Of a stretch of DNA of 44,161 nucleotides, positions 29,110 through 37,303 are shown piece after piece. Position numbers and translations under genes: made by a program. The stretch lies in the IMG/VR virus record IMGVR_UViG_3300021197_000255, positions 1-44,161 of that record; one strand, 5' to 3'. Source of the DNA: a virus. The notes beneath the pieces were generated by a model. It was not told where the DNA came from. It made no database searches and worked only from the letters and a program-made list of their open reading frames with translations. Each line of letters opens with the position of its first letter. The first letter of the stretch is position 1.

Positions 29110-29352
29110 TTATTCCTCTTTCTTTGCTGGATCTCTAAACAGTATCTTAGTACCTGCATCAGTTGTTTGAATCTCACGTATTCTGCAATACGATTCAAAA
29201 AACCTATTCCTTCCTCCAGTAACTAAACTTATTGATTGATTATTCAAAGCATCTGAATATTCTAAACAAGAAGTTAGCTCCCTGAAAAAAAACTCTTCTC
29301 CTGTAGGTTGTCCTCTTTCTAATATTATAAGGACAAAAATCATCATAGTCAT
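29110..29352 (-). CDS. hypothetical protein, 80 aa
   Basis: Starts MTMMIFVLIILERGQPTGEE with a short hydrophobic N-end and then FFFRELTSCLEYSDALNNQS and a charged C-end DPAKKEE. Several ATGs near 29352 make the exact start uncertain. It overlaps the upstream gene by four bases. The N-terminal hydrophobic stretch is too short for a sure membrane helix. Confidence 0.6.
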   Translation of the reverse strand: MTMMIFVLIILERGQPTGEEFFFRELTSCLEYSDALNNQSISLVTGGRNRFFESYCRIREIQTTDAGTKILFRDPAKKEE

Positions 29353-29579
29353 GCTTTAAGATCTACCGTATATTTATCTTGATTATAAATTTTTAGAATA
29401 GTAACCAGCAACTGACCATTTTTATATTCATAGTAAAACTGTTCAAGATAAGTTATAGCCTGTACAGCCCCTTTAACTGCAAAAGTTTTCTGCTTTACAG
29501 AATACATTTCTCTTACCTTGTCAGGTACTATAGACTCCTGTGCGTTAACACTATTAGGAAAAGGAGGTATAGCTTCCAC
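29349..29579 (-). CDS. hypothetical protein, 76 aa
   Basis: A GTG at 29579 overlaps the preceding gene. The product MEAIPPFPNSVNAQESIVPD is followed by VREMYSVKQKTFAVKGAVQA and a beta-like tail YKNGQLLVTILKIYNQDKYT. No family is recognised. It is supported by its chained overlaps in the operon. Confidence 0.6.
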   Translation of the reverse strand: MEAIPPFPNSVNAQESIVPDKVREMYSVKQKTFAVKGAVQAITYLEQFYYEYKNGQLLVTILKIYNQDKYTVDLKA

Positions 29580-29818
29580 TACAATCTTCTTTTCTTCTTA
29601 ACAGCCTCCACTTTTACTGCTGTAGGTGCCTGTAGCTCCCATGTTAGCAGCAGCAGCTTAGTGTCCCATGCTGTTCCAAGGACTCTTGGCGCTTGGTTAC
29701 GCACATACACAGTCGCTCCGTATCCGCACTTTTGGTAGTTGTAGCGCAGCCACATCTCCGCAACTTTGTGTCGCTTTGCTGGGGGCTGGACGTAGCGTAG
29801 CATTCTGTATTCTCGCAT
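29579..29818 (-). CDS. hypothetical basic protein, 79 aa
   Basis: MREYRMLRYVQPPAKRHKVA with KCGYGATVYVRNQAPRVLGT is basic, with alternating strands and a lysine-rich end. There is no strong ribosome site, and the base composition is richer in GC than around it; overlapping frames on both strands (for example at 29644-29850 minus and 29668-30072 plus) make the choice of frame less certain. It is chosen because it abuts the next gene. Confidence 0.5.
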   Translation of the reverse strand: MREYRMLRYVQPPAKRHKVAEMWLRYNYQKCGYGATVYVRNQAPRVLGTAWDTKLLLLTWELQAPTAVKVEAVKKKRRL

Positions 29819-29853
29819 GTCGCAGAATAAGTTTGGTCGTTCTGGATCATAGA

Positions 29854-30156
29854 CTAATTCTTGCTCAAGAGTGCTTGAACCAATGCGGCGATTTGTTCGT
29901 TCGTTTTCTCCTGAATTTTTTCCTGTCGCTCCAAGCTGGAAACGATGGCCTCCACTTTGGCGCTCGTTACTGCCTGTGCTTGACCGTTCGCTTGAGCCTT
30001 TTTTGCAGTTTCCTCCGCTATCTGAGCTATGCGCTCACGATCTTCTGCGGCATGTGCAGTATTAGCTTGTAGTACACCCCAAGCAACTGCTAAGCTTACA
30101 GCGGCAGCAGCTATAGGCAACGCCCATTGTGGTATTTTAATACTTCCGTCACTCAT
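29854..30156 (-). CDS. membrane-anchored coiled-coil protein (possible spanin), 100 aa
   Basis: The product MSDGSIKIPQWALPIAAAAV has one N-terminal hydrophobic segment (residues about 12-30) and then a long coiled coil (RERIAQIAEETAKKAQANGQ, SSLERQEKIQEKTNEQIAAL). This layout is that of an inner-membrane spanin or a signal-anchor structural protein. It directly follows the holin in the operon, which favours a lysis role. Confidence 0.65.
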   Translation of the reverse strand: MSDGSIKIPQWALPIAAAAVSLAVAWGVLQANTAHAAEDRERIAQIAEETAKKAQANGQAQAVTSAKVEAIVSSLERQEKIQEKTNEQIAALVQALLSKN

Positions 30157-30158
30157 AA

Positions 30159-30524
30159 TTATTTCCTCTTATTCATTATTCCCATTACAGATCTAACGCC
30201 AAATGATGCAGCAATAATTACAGACAAACTGTACTGATACCAATCTGGCATGTTTTCTAAAGCTTCAAAACCTGCTTGTACATATTCTACAGTTACAGGA
30301 AAGAAACAAAGCACAAGAGGTACACTAAATAAAAGTGTAAGCCACTCATCTTTCCAAGACTGACTTGACGCTCTAGCCATAGCAGTCTCCCAATCAGCAG
30401 CAGATTCAGCTTGCTTTACCATTACAGCAGCTTCTGCTTCTGCCTTAGCCTTGGTCTTAGCAGTCTTGCCTTCTAACCAAGTACCTCCAAGTTTTATTAA
30501 TCCATCAACAACTGGAATCGCCAT
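30159..30524 (-). CDS. holin, 3-TM type (PF11351-like), 121 aa
   Basis: The N-half is amphipathic and basic (MAIPVVDGLIKLGGTWLEGK, AKAEAEAAVMVKQAESAADWE), followed by SSQSWKDEWLTLLFSVPLVL and on, then WYQYSLSVIIAASFGVRSVM, and a basic tail NKRK. SWKDEW before the first membrane segment is typical of the GTA/phage 3-TM holin family. It would permeabilise the inner membrane at the time of lysis, and the M15 endolysin is encoded two genes upstream in the same run. Confidence 0.85.
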   Translation of the reverse strand: MAIPVVDGLIKLGGTWLEGKTAKTKAKAEAEAAVMVKQAESAADWETAMARASSQSWKDEWLTLLFSVPLVLCFFPVTVEYVQAGFEALENMPDWYQYSLSVIIAASFGVRSVMGIMNKRK

Positions 30525-30684
30525 CAGCCTCTTCCTCTTCTATCTCATTAATAATTATCTCTTGCTGCTCTTCAAACATTAAACGAAAATCTTCAAGCCG
30601 CATGAAGGGCATGTTGTGTTTAGCTTGATGCAGTTGATAAGTTTTGTAGACTTTACCCAAAAGATCCTCAGTGTAAAAAATCAT
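30505..30684 (-). CDS. small acidic protein in the lysis cassette, 59 aa
   Basis: GGAGCTACTA stands before ATG 30684, which overlaps the endolysin stop as TAATG; the frame to 30696 is less likely. The product MIFYTEDLLGKVYKTYQLHQ is helical and ends in the acidic INEIEEEEADGDSSC. It overlaps the holin by 20 bases. A lysis-timing role is possible from position only. Confidence 0.65.
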   Translation of the reverse strand: MIFYTEDLLGKVYKTYQLHQAKHNMPFMRLEDFRLMFEEQQEIIINEIEEEEADGDSSC

Positions 30685-31052
30685 TAGTAGCTCCATACGT
30701 GTGGCCTTGGCCTACCTTCAGAATTAGGTAGGTCATCTAGGTGTATAAATCGTACTCCTCCTTTCTGACTTACCCCTATCCCTGTAAAACCTGCCTCTAA
30801 AGCGCCCTGTAAGAGCCTGTGTGCCTGTTTCCCACGTACCGCTATATCTACAGCCCTACCCGATGCATGTGCCCCAGCGGCCTTTTTTCGAGCTTCTATG
30901 GGGTGATCTGGGCACCTGTAGGCAGAAGTAATAGGAAAAGCAAATCCCATTTTGTCGCGTAGTTCATCTACCTTCTGCATAAATGCAGGATCAATACCCT
31001 GCTCTTCACAGTGTTTACATTCTAGTTCTTTTTCTGTAAAATATTTGTACAT
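30684..31052 (-). CDS. M15-type peptidase endolysin, 122 aa
   Basis: Zinc peptidase of the VanY/M15_3 kind: SAYRCPDHP, GAHASGRAVDI (His and Asp ligands) and PHVWSY with the C-terminal His. It would cut cross-linking peptides in peptidoglycan. The start chosen is ATG 31052 with an AGGG upstream. A TTG at 31094 would add a 14-residue hydrophobic stretch (MLALLPLLFLVGIH) and could make a signal-anchor form. It stands in the lysis cassette with holin and spanin-like genes. Confidence 0.85.
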   Translation of the reverse strand: MYKYFTEKELECKHCEEQGIDPAFMQKVDELRDKMGFAFPITSAYRCPDHPIEARKKAAGAHASGRAVDIAVRGKQAHRLLQGALEAGFTGIGVSQKGGVRFIHLDDLPNSEGRPRPHVWSY

Positions 31053-31114
31053 ATGTATCCCTACTAAGAATAATAAAGGAAGTAAAGCCAGCAAGCTGTA
31101 CCTTACAACTAAAA

Positions 31115-32059
31115 TTAAATTTTACCTAAGTTAATAGCTATTGGACTTCCTTCCCCCTCACCGCTACCAAAATGTCTACCTACGTTTCTAACTTGCGCGT
31201 AAAGACTTGTACCTGCTTCAGCCACACCTTTTGCAAAGCCAAGCAAGTTACCGTCTACAGCATCATTAAAGTTATATCTATCTAAAACAATAGTCTCGCC
31301 TTCTTCATTTTTAGTAATACCGCCTTGACCTATAAAAGTTTTCATAGAGTATGAAGGATCTCCTAATTTAGATAATGTATCTAAAGTTTCAGTTTTTCCT
31401 TCGCCACCAAAAGTTACATCACCATACGCACTACCTGTGTCATAATCTTCATACTCTATAGCACTAGAGCCTCTTTTACGCGCTGTAATAACCGCTTGCT
31501 TTAAAGCTTCAATTTCTGAAGTTTTTAAATTATCTTCGGTAACAGGAGCATCACTACCGAAAACATCACTAATTAATTGTCTAATGTTTGTAGGTATTAT
31601 AGGTTCTGATTTTTCTGTAGGTCTACTAAAAAATCCTGATGTAGGAGTGCTTTCAGTACGCAGCCTGACATTTTGACCTACTTGAATTTTTCTAGGGTCT
31701 TTAATTTCAGGATTAAGTTTTCTTAACTCTGCCAAAGATAAGCCAGCAGTCTTTGCAACTTTACTAAGAGTGTCGCCCTTTTTAATTTTATACAAATCTG
31801 AAGGGCTAGGTTTATCTTCAGCATAAGCTTTAGGAAACAAAGAAAAACTAATTCCTTTTTTAGCTTCTTGTTTAGGCTGTTGCATTACTCTTTCTACATC
31901 TCTAACAGGAGGTCTATCAGTAGTAATAATAGTAGTACCTGTTCTAATCCTATCAGGATTTGCAATTTTATTAATACGTGCTAGTTCTGAAACTGTAGTT
32001 CCAAAAGCTTTTGCTATCTTACCTAAAGTGTCTCCACGTTTTATTTCATAACTGCTCAT
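31115..32059 (-). CDS. protein with two LysM domains, 314 aa
   Basis: Two LysM modules are clear: SYEIKRGDTLGKIAKAFG to the first RTGTTI (about residues 3-46), and LYKIKKGDTLSKVAKTAG to VGQNVRL (about 90-137). LysM binds peptidoglycan sugars. The C-half has no recognised domain but holds VTFGGEGKTETLDTLSKL and GEGEGSPIAINLGKI. It overlaps the 1748-residue gene upstream by four bases. It could attach virion or cell-wall enzymes at entry or act in lysis. Confidence 0.85.
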   Translation of the reverse strand: MSSYEIKRGDTLGKIAKAFGTTVSELARINKIANPDRIRTGTTIITTDRPPVRDVERVMQQPKQEAKKGISFSLFPKAYAEDKPSPSDLYKIKKGDTLSKVAKTAGLSLAELRKLNPEIKDPRKIQVGQNVRLRTESTPTSGFFSRPTEKSEPIIPTNIRQLISDVFGSDAPVTEDNLKTSEIEALKQAVITARKRGSSAIEYEDYDTGSAYGDVTFGGEGKTETLDTLSKLGDPSYSMKTFIGQGGITKNEEGETIVLDRYNFNDAVDGNLLGFAKGVAEAGTSLYAQVRNVGRHFGSGEGEGSPIAINLGKI

Positions 32060-35000
32060 GCTGCTGCTCCTTTAGCTTGCAAAGCTCTAAGAACTTTACC
32101 TCCACCGATAAAACCATGTCTGGGATCTTGAGGATCAAACTCTATAGCGCCCTCAACTTTAAATTGATTAGGCTTAAATAATACATAAGAGTACAAATCA
32201 TCAGAACCCTTTGGAGTATCTGTAGGATTAAAGTATTTAATAGAATCAAACCCTTGATCTTCTATTAGTTTTCTAACTAATAAATTTATTTCAGTTTTCT
32301 TTAGTTCTCTTATTAATTCAGCCTTTGGGGTTCCTTTAGTTTCTAAGTATTCACTATCTTCCCAAGCATAAAAATCATCTACTTTTTGTCTTATATTTTT
32401 TCTACCGTTTTTGTATTTTGCAATGTTTTGAGTAGGGGCTTCTGTTAATACTTTTTCAATTAATTCAGGTTCAATATCAGGATGATCTAATACAAACATA
32501 CCACTAGAACCTTCTGAAAATCCGGGTGAGTCAATTACCAAAGGATTTTTAACTTGTATATACCCCCGCATTATAGCTATAGGAGGCGTATCTTTTTTAG
32601 GAGGCTGTCGTAACCTAGCAGATATTTGTTTTGCACTAGGTAGATCTGGCTCATCTATATCGCCTCTACGTCGGTACAACGCCATTCTTTCAGCTTGTTC
32701 TTTAGTACCCATATGAAGACCTAATTCTCTGGGCATTGCTACAGCTTCTTCAAATTCATTATTAAAGCCGCTAGACACGGCCCTGTACATAACTCTTTTT
32801 TCTTGAGAGTCTGCAATATACATATCTTTATTTGCTTGTCTTTCAGCTTCAGGTATGCTATAATCTACTTCTTTAGTTTTAGTAGGTGCATTAACAAATA
32901 TTTTTCTAACTAAACGTTTTTCTTCTTCATTAAAAGAATCTACAAGTTTAGTAACTTCTTCTGGCTGTAACTGAAACTCATTTGACTGTTCCATAAAGTT
33001 GTTAAACTTATCTATCCATTGAGTTCCTGTAGTTCTAGCTCCTATAGTGTCTAATTCATGCTGTATAAAATAATCAATATCTTGAGCATCAGGGCCTAGC
33101 CTTTCACCAAGCTCACTATTACGATTAAAAGCATTAATCTGTTCTGGAGTGTATCCTCTAGCTTCGCTAAACTTTTGACCCATAATTAACTGACCTTCAT
33201 TGTCAATAAACTCAGGCATTGTTTCCCGTATATCGTCCATACTTAAATCATGTTTTTCATCTATATGAGATTTTAAACCTGTTAAAATATATTCTCTAAC
33301 ATCAGGATCTTCTAAGTCAGAAGGAACATCTACATCTTTAGATTTAAAAGCATCTTCAATATTAATAGCTACTTTTTCAGCGCCCTGCTGAGACACTTTA
33401 ATATTATTAGATTTAGTAGTATCTAGAATTGTATTTGTAGCATCTACTACAAAATCAGTAATAGCTCTAGTAATACCTCCCTTTACAAATCTTTTTCTTT
33501 CTGTGCGATCTTCTTCATCAATGTAAGCTTCGCCAGCTTGAGAGTCGTAAGGTCTTCCTGTCATTTTATCTATGCGTTCATCAGGTTCTTGCGATGCTCC
33601 TTCTACATCAACTATGCCGCCTTTTTCAAACGGCGCACGACGCTTTTTCTTTTCAAGATCAGCCCAAAATTTATCATATTGACGTTTAGCTTCTTTACCT
33701 GCAATAGGCCCTATAGCGCCATAAAAAGGCATACGACCTCCTATAATAGGAGCAATTTTGCCATAAGCCATTCCTCTTGCAATATCAGAACCTAAAGGCC
33801 CTGCAAGACTAGCTCCAGCATATAAAGGGTTGTCTGTCATTTCATATGTTTTAGCTGCTCTTTGAGCTAAATCTACAAGCACCCCATTACCACCCCAACG
33901 CGCTACGCCTTCAGCCGCTAACTGTGCTCCGCTTTTATCAGAGATACTGTCTGGGTTACGCACATAGTTTAGCCCTGTTGCGGCTGCTGTCATAGATAGT
34001 CCAGCAGCTATAGTATTAGCAGCCCCTACTGGGTTGTCTGAAAAATTAGTTAGTTTTCTAGCAAAATCTTTTAACACTACATTTGAAAAAGCAGCAGGAT
34101 AGCCCAACAATTCAGCAGCAAAAGCTCTTTTAGGATTAGACATCCATGCAGATTTAATTGCTGCTCGCGGGTTAGTATCAAGAACAACCTGACCTGCAAA
34201 TCTAGCAGCCCCTCGCTTTACATTTTTATAGAAAGGATCTTTAGAATTAAACTCACCTTCATTTCTGTTTACATAAGCTATACCCTGATCCACATCTATG
34301 TTTAGCTCAGCAAGTTGCTGTCTCATTCTTTTTATTCTTTTAGAATCTGGAAGAGTACCGTGCGCTGATATAGCTTTTAAGTTTTTATGTATTTCAGATT
34401 TACCGATATTATAAGATGTAAGCTGTACTAACTTAGTCCATTGGTCTAGAAAAGTAACTTTAAAAAATGCTCTGTTTATTTTTTTAAATGCATGGCCTGA
34501 TAAACTAGAATCTCCCAGCCTATCAGCAGAAGACACAGCAGCATTTTCTAAAAACATAAAAGATTCTCTCATTTCTTTTATAATTTCAGGATCTGATAAC
34601 CCCTGCGCTCCTAAAGCTCTACGCATTTTAGTAGTTAATAATTCTGCACCTTGGCCTAAAGCTTGTCCAAAACCTTTAATAGTAGCACCTACACCTGCTT
34701 TTTGCACGTTAAGAAGAACCTCAGTTAAACTAGATATAGTTGCTAAAGGTAGCGTAGACATTCTAACTGCTGTAACATAAGTATCTCTTATAAGCTGTGC
34801 GCCTTCTCCAAAATCTTGAATGTCTTCGCCTGTTATGCTTCTGTAAAGATTTCTTATGTCTTCAGCATCTGTATTATCAAATACATTACCAGTAGACTCT
34901 ACTTCTTGTTTTATAGGTTCTATCCATTTAGTTTGAAATTCTTCTAAAGAGTTTACACCTAATACTTTTCTTTTAGTGTAGGCATTTGCACTTTGTGTAA

Positions 35001-37302
35001 TATATTGAAAAAGAACATTTTCTACATCATTATCTAAAAATTCTTCGTACTTATTATCGTCAGTAATTTTACTAAATTTTCTAGCTGTAAAAAAAGAATT
35101 ACCAGAAACAAATTCAGAGCCTGAAGGCCCTTGATCGTCGGTATTTTTCTTAAGCATCCCTAAGATAATAGCATTTGCTTCTTCCATATCGGCAGCTTCG
35201 CCATCTTCAATTAAAAGTTTTGCAAATTTATTTTCACCTTTACCTGCTCTTGCTACTTTACTTCTTTGAGTCATAGGACGAGAAGTACCGTAAAAATCTT
35301 TCATTAACGCTTTACGATTCCAAAGCCTTGGAAAATAATCAGGAGTTATTTCATCGCCTGATATTAATCCTTCTTCTTTATTTTTAAGAATTACTTTATC
35401 TAAAACATTTCGTCTTATAGCCGCAGCCGCTTTAGTAATGTCTTCGCTTTGAGAAGTACCACCACGCAAAACTCTAAGCAATTCCGTATTAGATACATCT
35501 TTAAATCCTCGTACAGAGATATTACGAACTGCATTTAAACTTTCTACTAATTCAGAATACAACTCTCCTGCATAGTCCTTCCAAGTTTCATTAAAGTCCA
35601 TTCCAACTTGACGAGTTTCACTAGTAAAAGTTTCATTAGCATCGTGCCTAATTGTTTCAGCAAGTCTTTCAGCAGTACTAGATTGTCCTTTAAACTTAAC
35701 TAGTACTTTAGTAGGTCTTCCTAAAGCAACCTTACCATGAAAAGACTGAGTAATTTTATACAGCGCAGCCCTCGCATTGTCAGGACTCATTTCACCTGCC
35801 TGTACTTGAGTTATAATATCTCCTACTTCTTCAGTAGTTTGCTCGCCACCACCAACCTTAGCTGAAAATGCTTGAGCTTTTGAAGAAACTTCAGGGGCTA
35901 GTTCTTCAACTGGGTCTACAGAAGCGTCAGCTAAATCATCTAAAGCTTCATCTAGTTTAGCAGAAACAGCACCATATCTTTGGCCTCTGTTTTTATAGTT
36001 TTGAAAAGCTGCAAAAGCAAACTCTCTACTTTGTTTAGCTTTATTTAAGTCGTAAAAAACTTCACCCATCTCTTCCATTAAATAATCATCAGGATCGTCT
36101 ATATTAGGAAGATCTCGGTTTGCTTCGTAGTCCAGCATGTATTCTTCAAAGTCTAATCTATCAATATCATACTGTTCTAAAATTTCATCAACTTTAGAAT
36201 CTGGAATAAAGCCACCCCACAAACGCTCATCTCGCGCTTCTAAGTTTGCTTGCTTTGTAGACTGCCTAGCTTTTTTAGCATTAAACTGTTGTTGTCTTTT
36301 AGCAGTTTCTTCGTCAGGAGTTACATCTAGTATTAATTGTTCTACATCATCTGAAAATTCTAATTTAGCAGCTTGTGCATCTTCTAAAGTTATTTCATCT
36401 TGTACAGGTTGTCCTGTATCATTTACAACTCTGTTCTCAACTTCACCTTCATCGACTGCTGTTGTTAAGTTTTTATTAGCCATTTGACTTTCTACAAACT
36501 TACCAATACCTTTACCGATTAAGGCACCGCCTCCAAAGCCTACTCCTGTTGCAACACCAAGTCTTCCAGCATCTAATTCTTTTTGAATGTCTGCTGCCAT
36601 ATTAACAGACTGATCTCCAAGCTCTGCAAGACCTCCCCAACCAGCCCCAGCCGCTGCTGATTTTAAAGCAATAGAATTACTTGTATTACTTCCTACAAAA
36701 TTTAAAGCACTTTTTAACATGCCCCTTTCTAGTTTAGCGGCTTGCTTACTTGTTAGTTTAACCGCTGCACCGCCTAATCCTAGTGTTAAATAGTTTAAAG
36801 GGTCACTAGCTAAGTTAAGTGCATTATCTGTAAAAGCAGCTATATTTTCAAAAAAGCCTTCAGGATCTGTTTTATCCCATGCTTCTTTAATTTCTCTGTA
36901 AGCTTGTTTTACTTCTGGCGTAGCATTTTCTAGCATTCTAGCAGTTCCAAAAGAACCCATAGTTGTCCAACCATCTCGACGCAGACGGTCAATAATTAAA
37001 TCAGAAGGATCTAGTAGTCCTGATTTAAAAGCTAAACCTTCTCCTAGACTAGGCCCACTCCCTCCTGTAAACATTGAAGTTCCTAGAGTGCTACTTACCC
37101 AATCTTCATTTAAAAGACCCTCAGTAAGTATTTCAAAGTTCTTTTGCATTCTAGGATCAGCTTTAAAGTCTGACACAGACATAGTAGCTTCTTCAGGTGA
37201 AGCAGGTTCAGCAGGTCGTGTTTGCTGCGGAGCGCTTTCCATAAAAGCAGTAAATGCATCAGGATCAGTCAAATCTACAGAGGATCTAGTAATTTCGCCC
37301 AT
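32056..37302 (-). CDS. giant internal virion-like protein with ART-like C-terminus, 1748 aa
   Basis: The largest protein of the window. The N-third is acidic and helical (LNEDWVSSTLGTSMFTGGSG; GLGGAAVKLTSKQAAKLERG), the middle has transmembrane-like and glycine-rich stretches, and the last 245 residues resemble an ADP-ribosyltransferase of the kind found in phage polyvalent proteins: YRAVSSGFNNEFEEAV, GLHMGTKEQAERM, IRGYIQVKNPL-like segment, and GFDSIKYFNPTDTPKG, with SYVLFKPNQFKV. It probably belongs to the ejected internal core. The exact catalytic residues cannot be confirmed by eye. Confidence 0.8.
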   Translation of the reverse strand: MGEITRSSVDLTDPDAFTAFMESAPQQTRPAEPASPEEATMSVSDFKADPRMQKNFEILTEGLLNEDWVSSTLGTSMFTGGSGPSLGEGLAFKSGLLDPSDLIIDRLRRDGWTTMGSFGTARMLENATPEVKQAYREIKEAWDKTDPEGFFENIAAFTDNALNLASDPLNYLTLGLGGAAVKLTSKQAAKLERGMLKSALNFVGSNTSNSIALKSAAAGAGWGGLAELGDQSVNMAADIQKELDAGRLGVATGVGFGGGALIGKGIGKFVESQMANKNLTTAVDEGEVENRVVNDTGQPVQDEITLEDAQAAKLEFSDDVEQLILDVTPDEETAKRQQQFNAKKARQSTKQANLEARDERLWGGFIPDSKVDEILEQYDIDRLDFEEYMLDYEANRDLPNIDDPDDYLMEEMGEVFYDLNKAKQSREFAFAAFQNYKNRGQRYGAVSAKLDEALDDLADASVDPVEELAPEVSSKAQAFSAKVGGGEQTTEEVGDIITQVQAGEMSPDNARAALYKITQSFHGKVALGRPTKVLVKFKGQSSTAERLAETIRHDANETFTSETRQVGMDFNETWKDYAGELYSELVESLNAVRNISVRGFKDVSNTELLRVLRGGTSQSEDITKAAAAIRRNVLDKVILKNKEEGLISGDEITPDYFPRLWNRKALMKDFYGTSRPMTQRSKVARAGKGENKFAKLLIEDGEAADMEEANAIILGMLKKNTDDQGPSGSEFVSGNSFFTARKFSKITDDNKYEEFLDNDVENVLFQYITQSANAYTKRKVLGVNSLEEFQTKWIEPIKQEVESTGNVFDNTDAEDIRNLYRSITGEDIQDFGEGAQLIRDTYVTAVRMSTLPLATISSLTEVLLNVQKAGVGATIKGFGQALGQGAELLTTKMRRALGAQGLSDPEIIKEMRESFMFLENAAVSSADRLGDSSLSGHAFKKINRAFFKVTFLDQWTKLVQLTSYNIGKSEIHKNLKAISAHGTLPDSKRIKRMRQQLAELNIDVDQGIAYVNRNEGEFNSKDPFYKNVKRGAARFAGQVVLDTNPRAAIKSAWMSNPKRAFAAELLGYPAAFSNVVLKDFARKLTNFSDNPVGAANTIAAGLSMTAAATGLNYVRNPDSISDKSGAQLAAEGVARWGGNGVLVDLAQRAAKTYEMTDNPLYAGASLAGPLGSDIARGMAYGKIAPIIGGRMPFYGAIGPIAGKEAKRQYDKFWADLEKKKRRAPFEKGGIVDVEGASQEPDERIDKMTGRPYDSQAGEAYIDEEDRTERKRFVKGGITRAITDFVVDATNTILDTTKSNNIKVSQQGAEKVAINIEDAFKSKDVDVPSDLEDPDVREYILTGLKSHIDEKHDLSMDDIRETMPEFIDNEGQLIMGQKFSEARGYTPEQINAFNRNSELGERLGPDAQDIDYFIQHELDTIGARTTGTQWIDKFNNFMEQSNEFQLQPEEVTKLVDSFNEEEKRLVRKIFVNAPTKTKEVDYSIPEAERQANKDMYIADSQEKRVMYRAVSSGFNNEFEEAVAMPRELGLHMGTKEQAERMALYRRRGDIDEPDLPSAKQISARLRQPPKKDTPPIAIMRGYIQVKNPLVIDSPGFSEGSSGMFVLDHPDIEPELIEKVLTEAPTQNIAKYKNGRKNIRQKVDDFYAWEDSEYLETKGTPKAELIRELKKTEINLLVRKLIEDQGFDSIKYFNPTDTPKGSDDLYSYVLFKPNQFKVEGAIEFDPQDPRHGFIGGGKVLRALQAKGAAA

Positions 37303-37303
37303 A

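Noticed and set aside
29668-30072. 134-codon rightward frame opposite the spanin-like gene
   Set aside because: It is Leu/Cys-rich shadow sequence antisense to two leftward genes, has no ribosome site and would stand alone in a leftward operon.
36137-36487. 116-codon rightward frame inside the giant virion gene
   Set aside because: Ser/Cys-rich antisense composition mirrors the acidic coding strand; no promoter or ribosome site.
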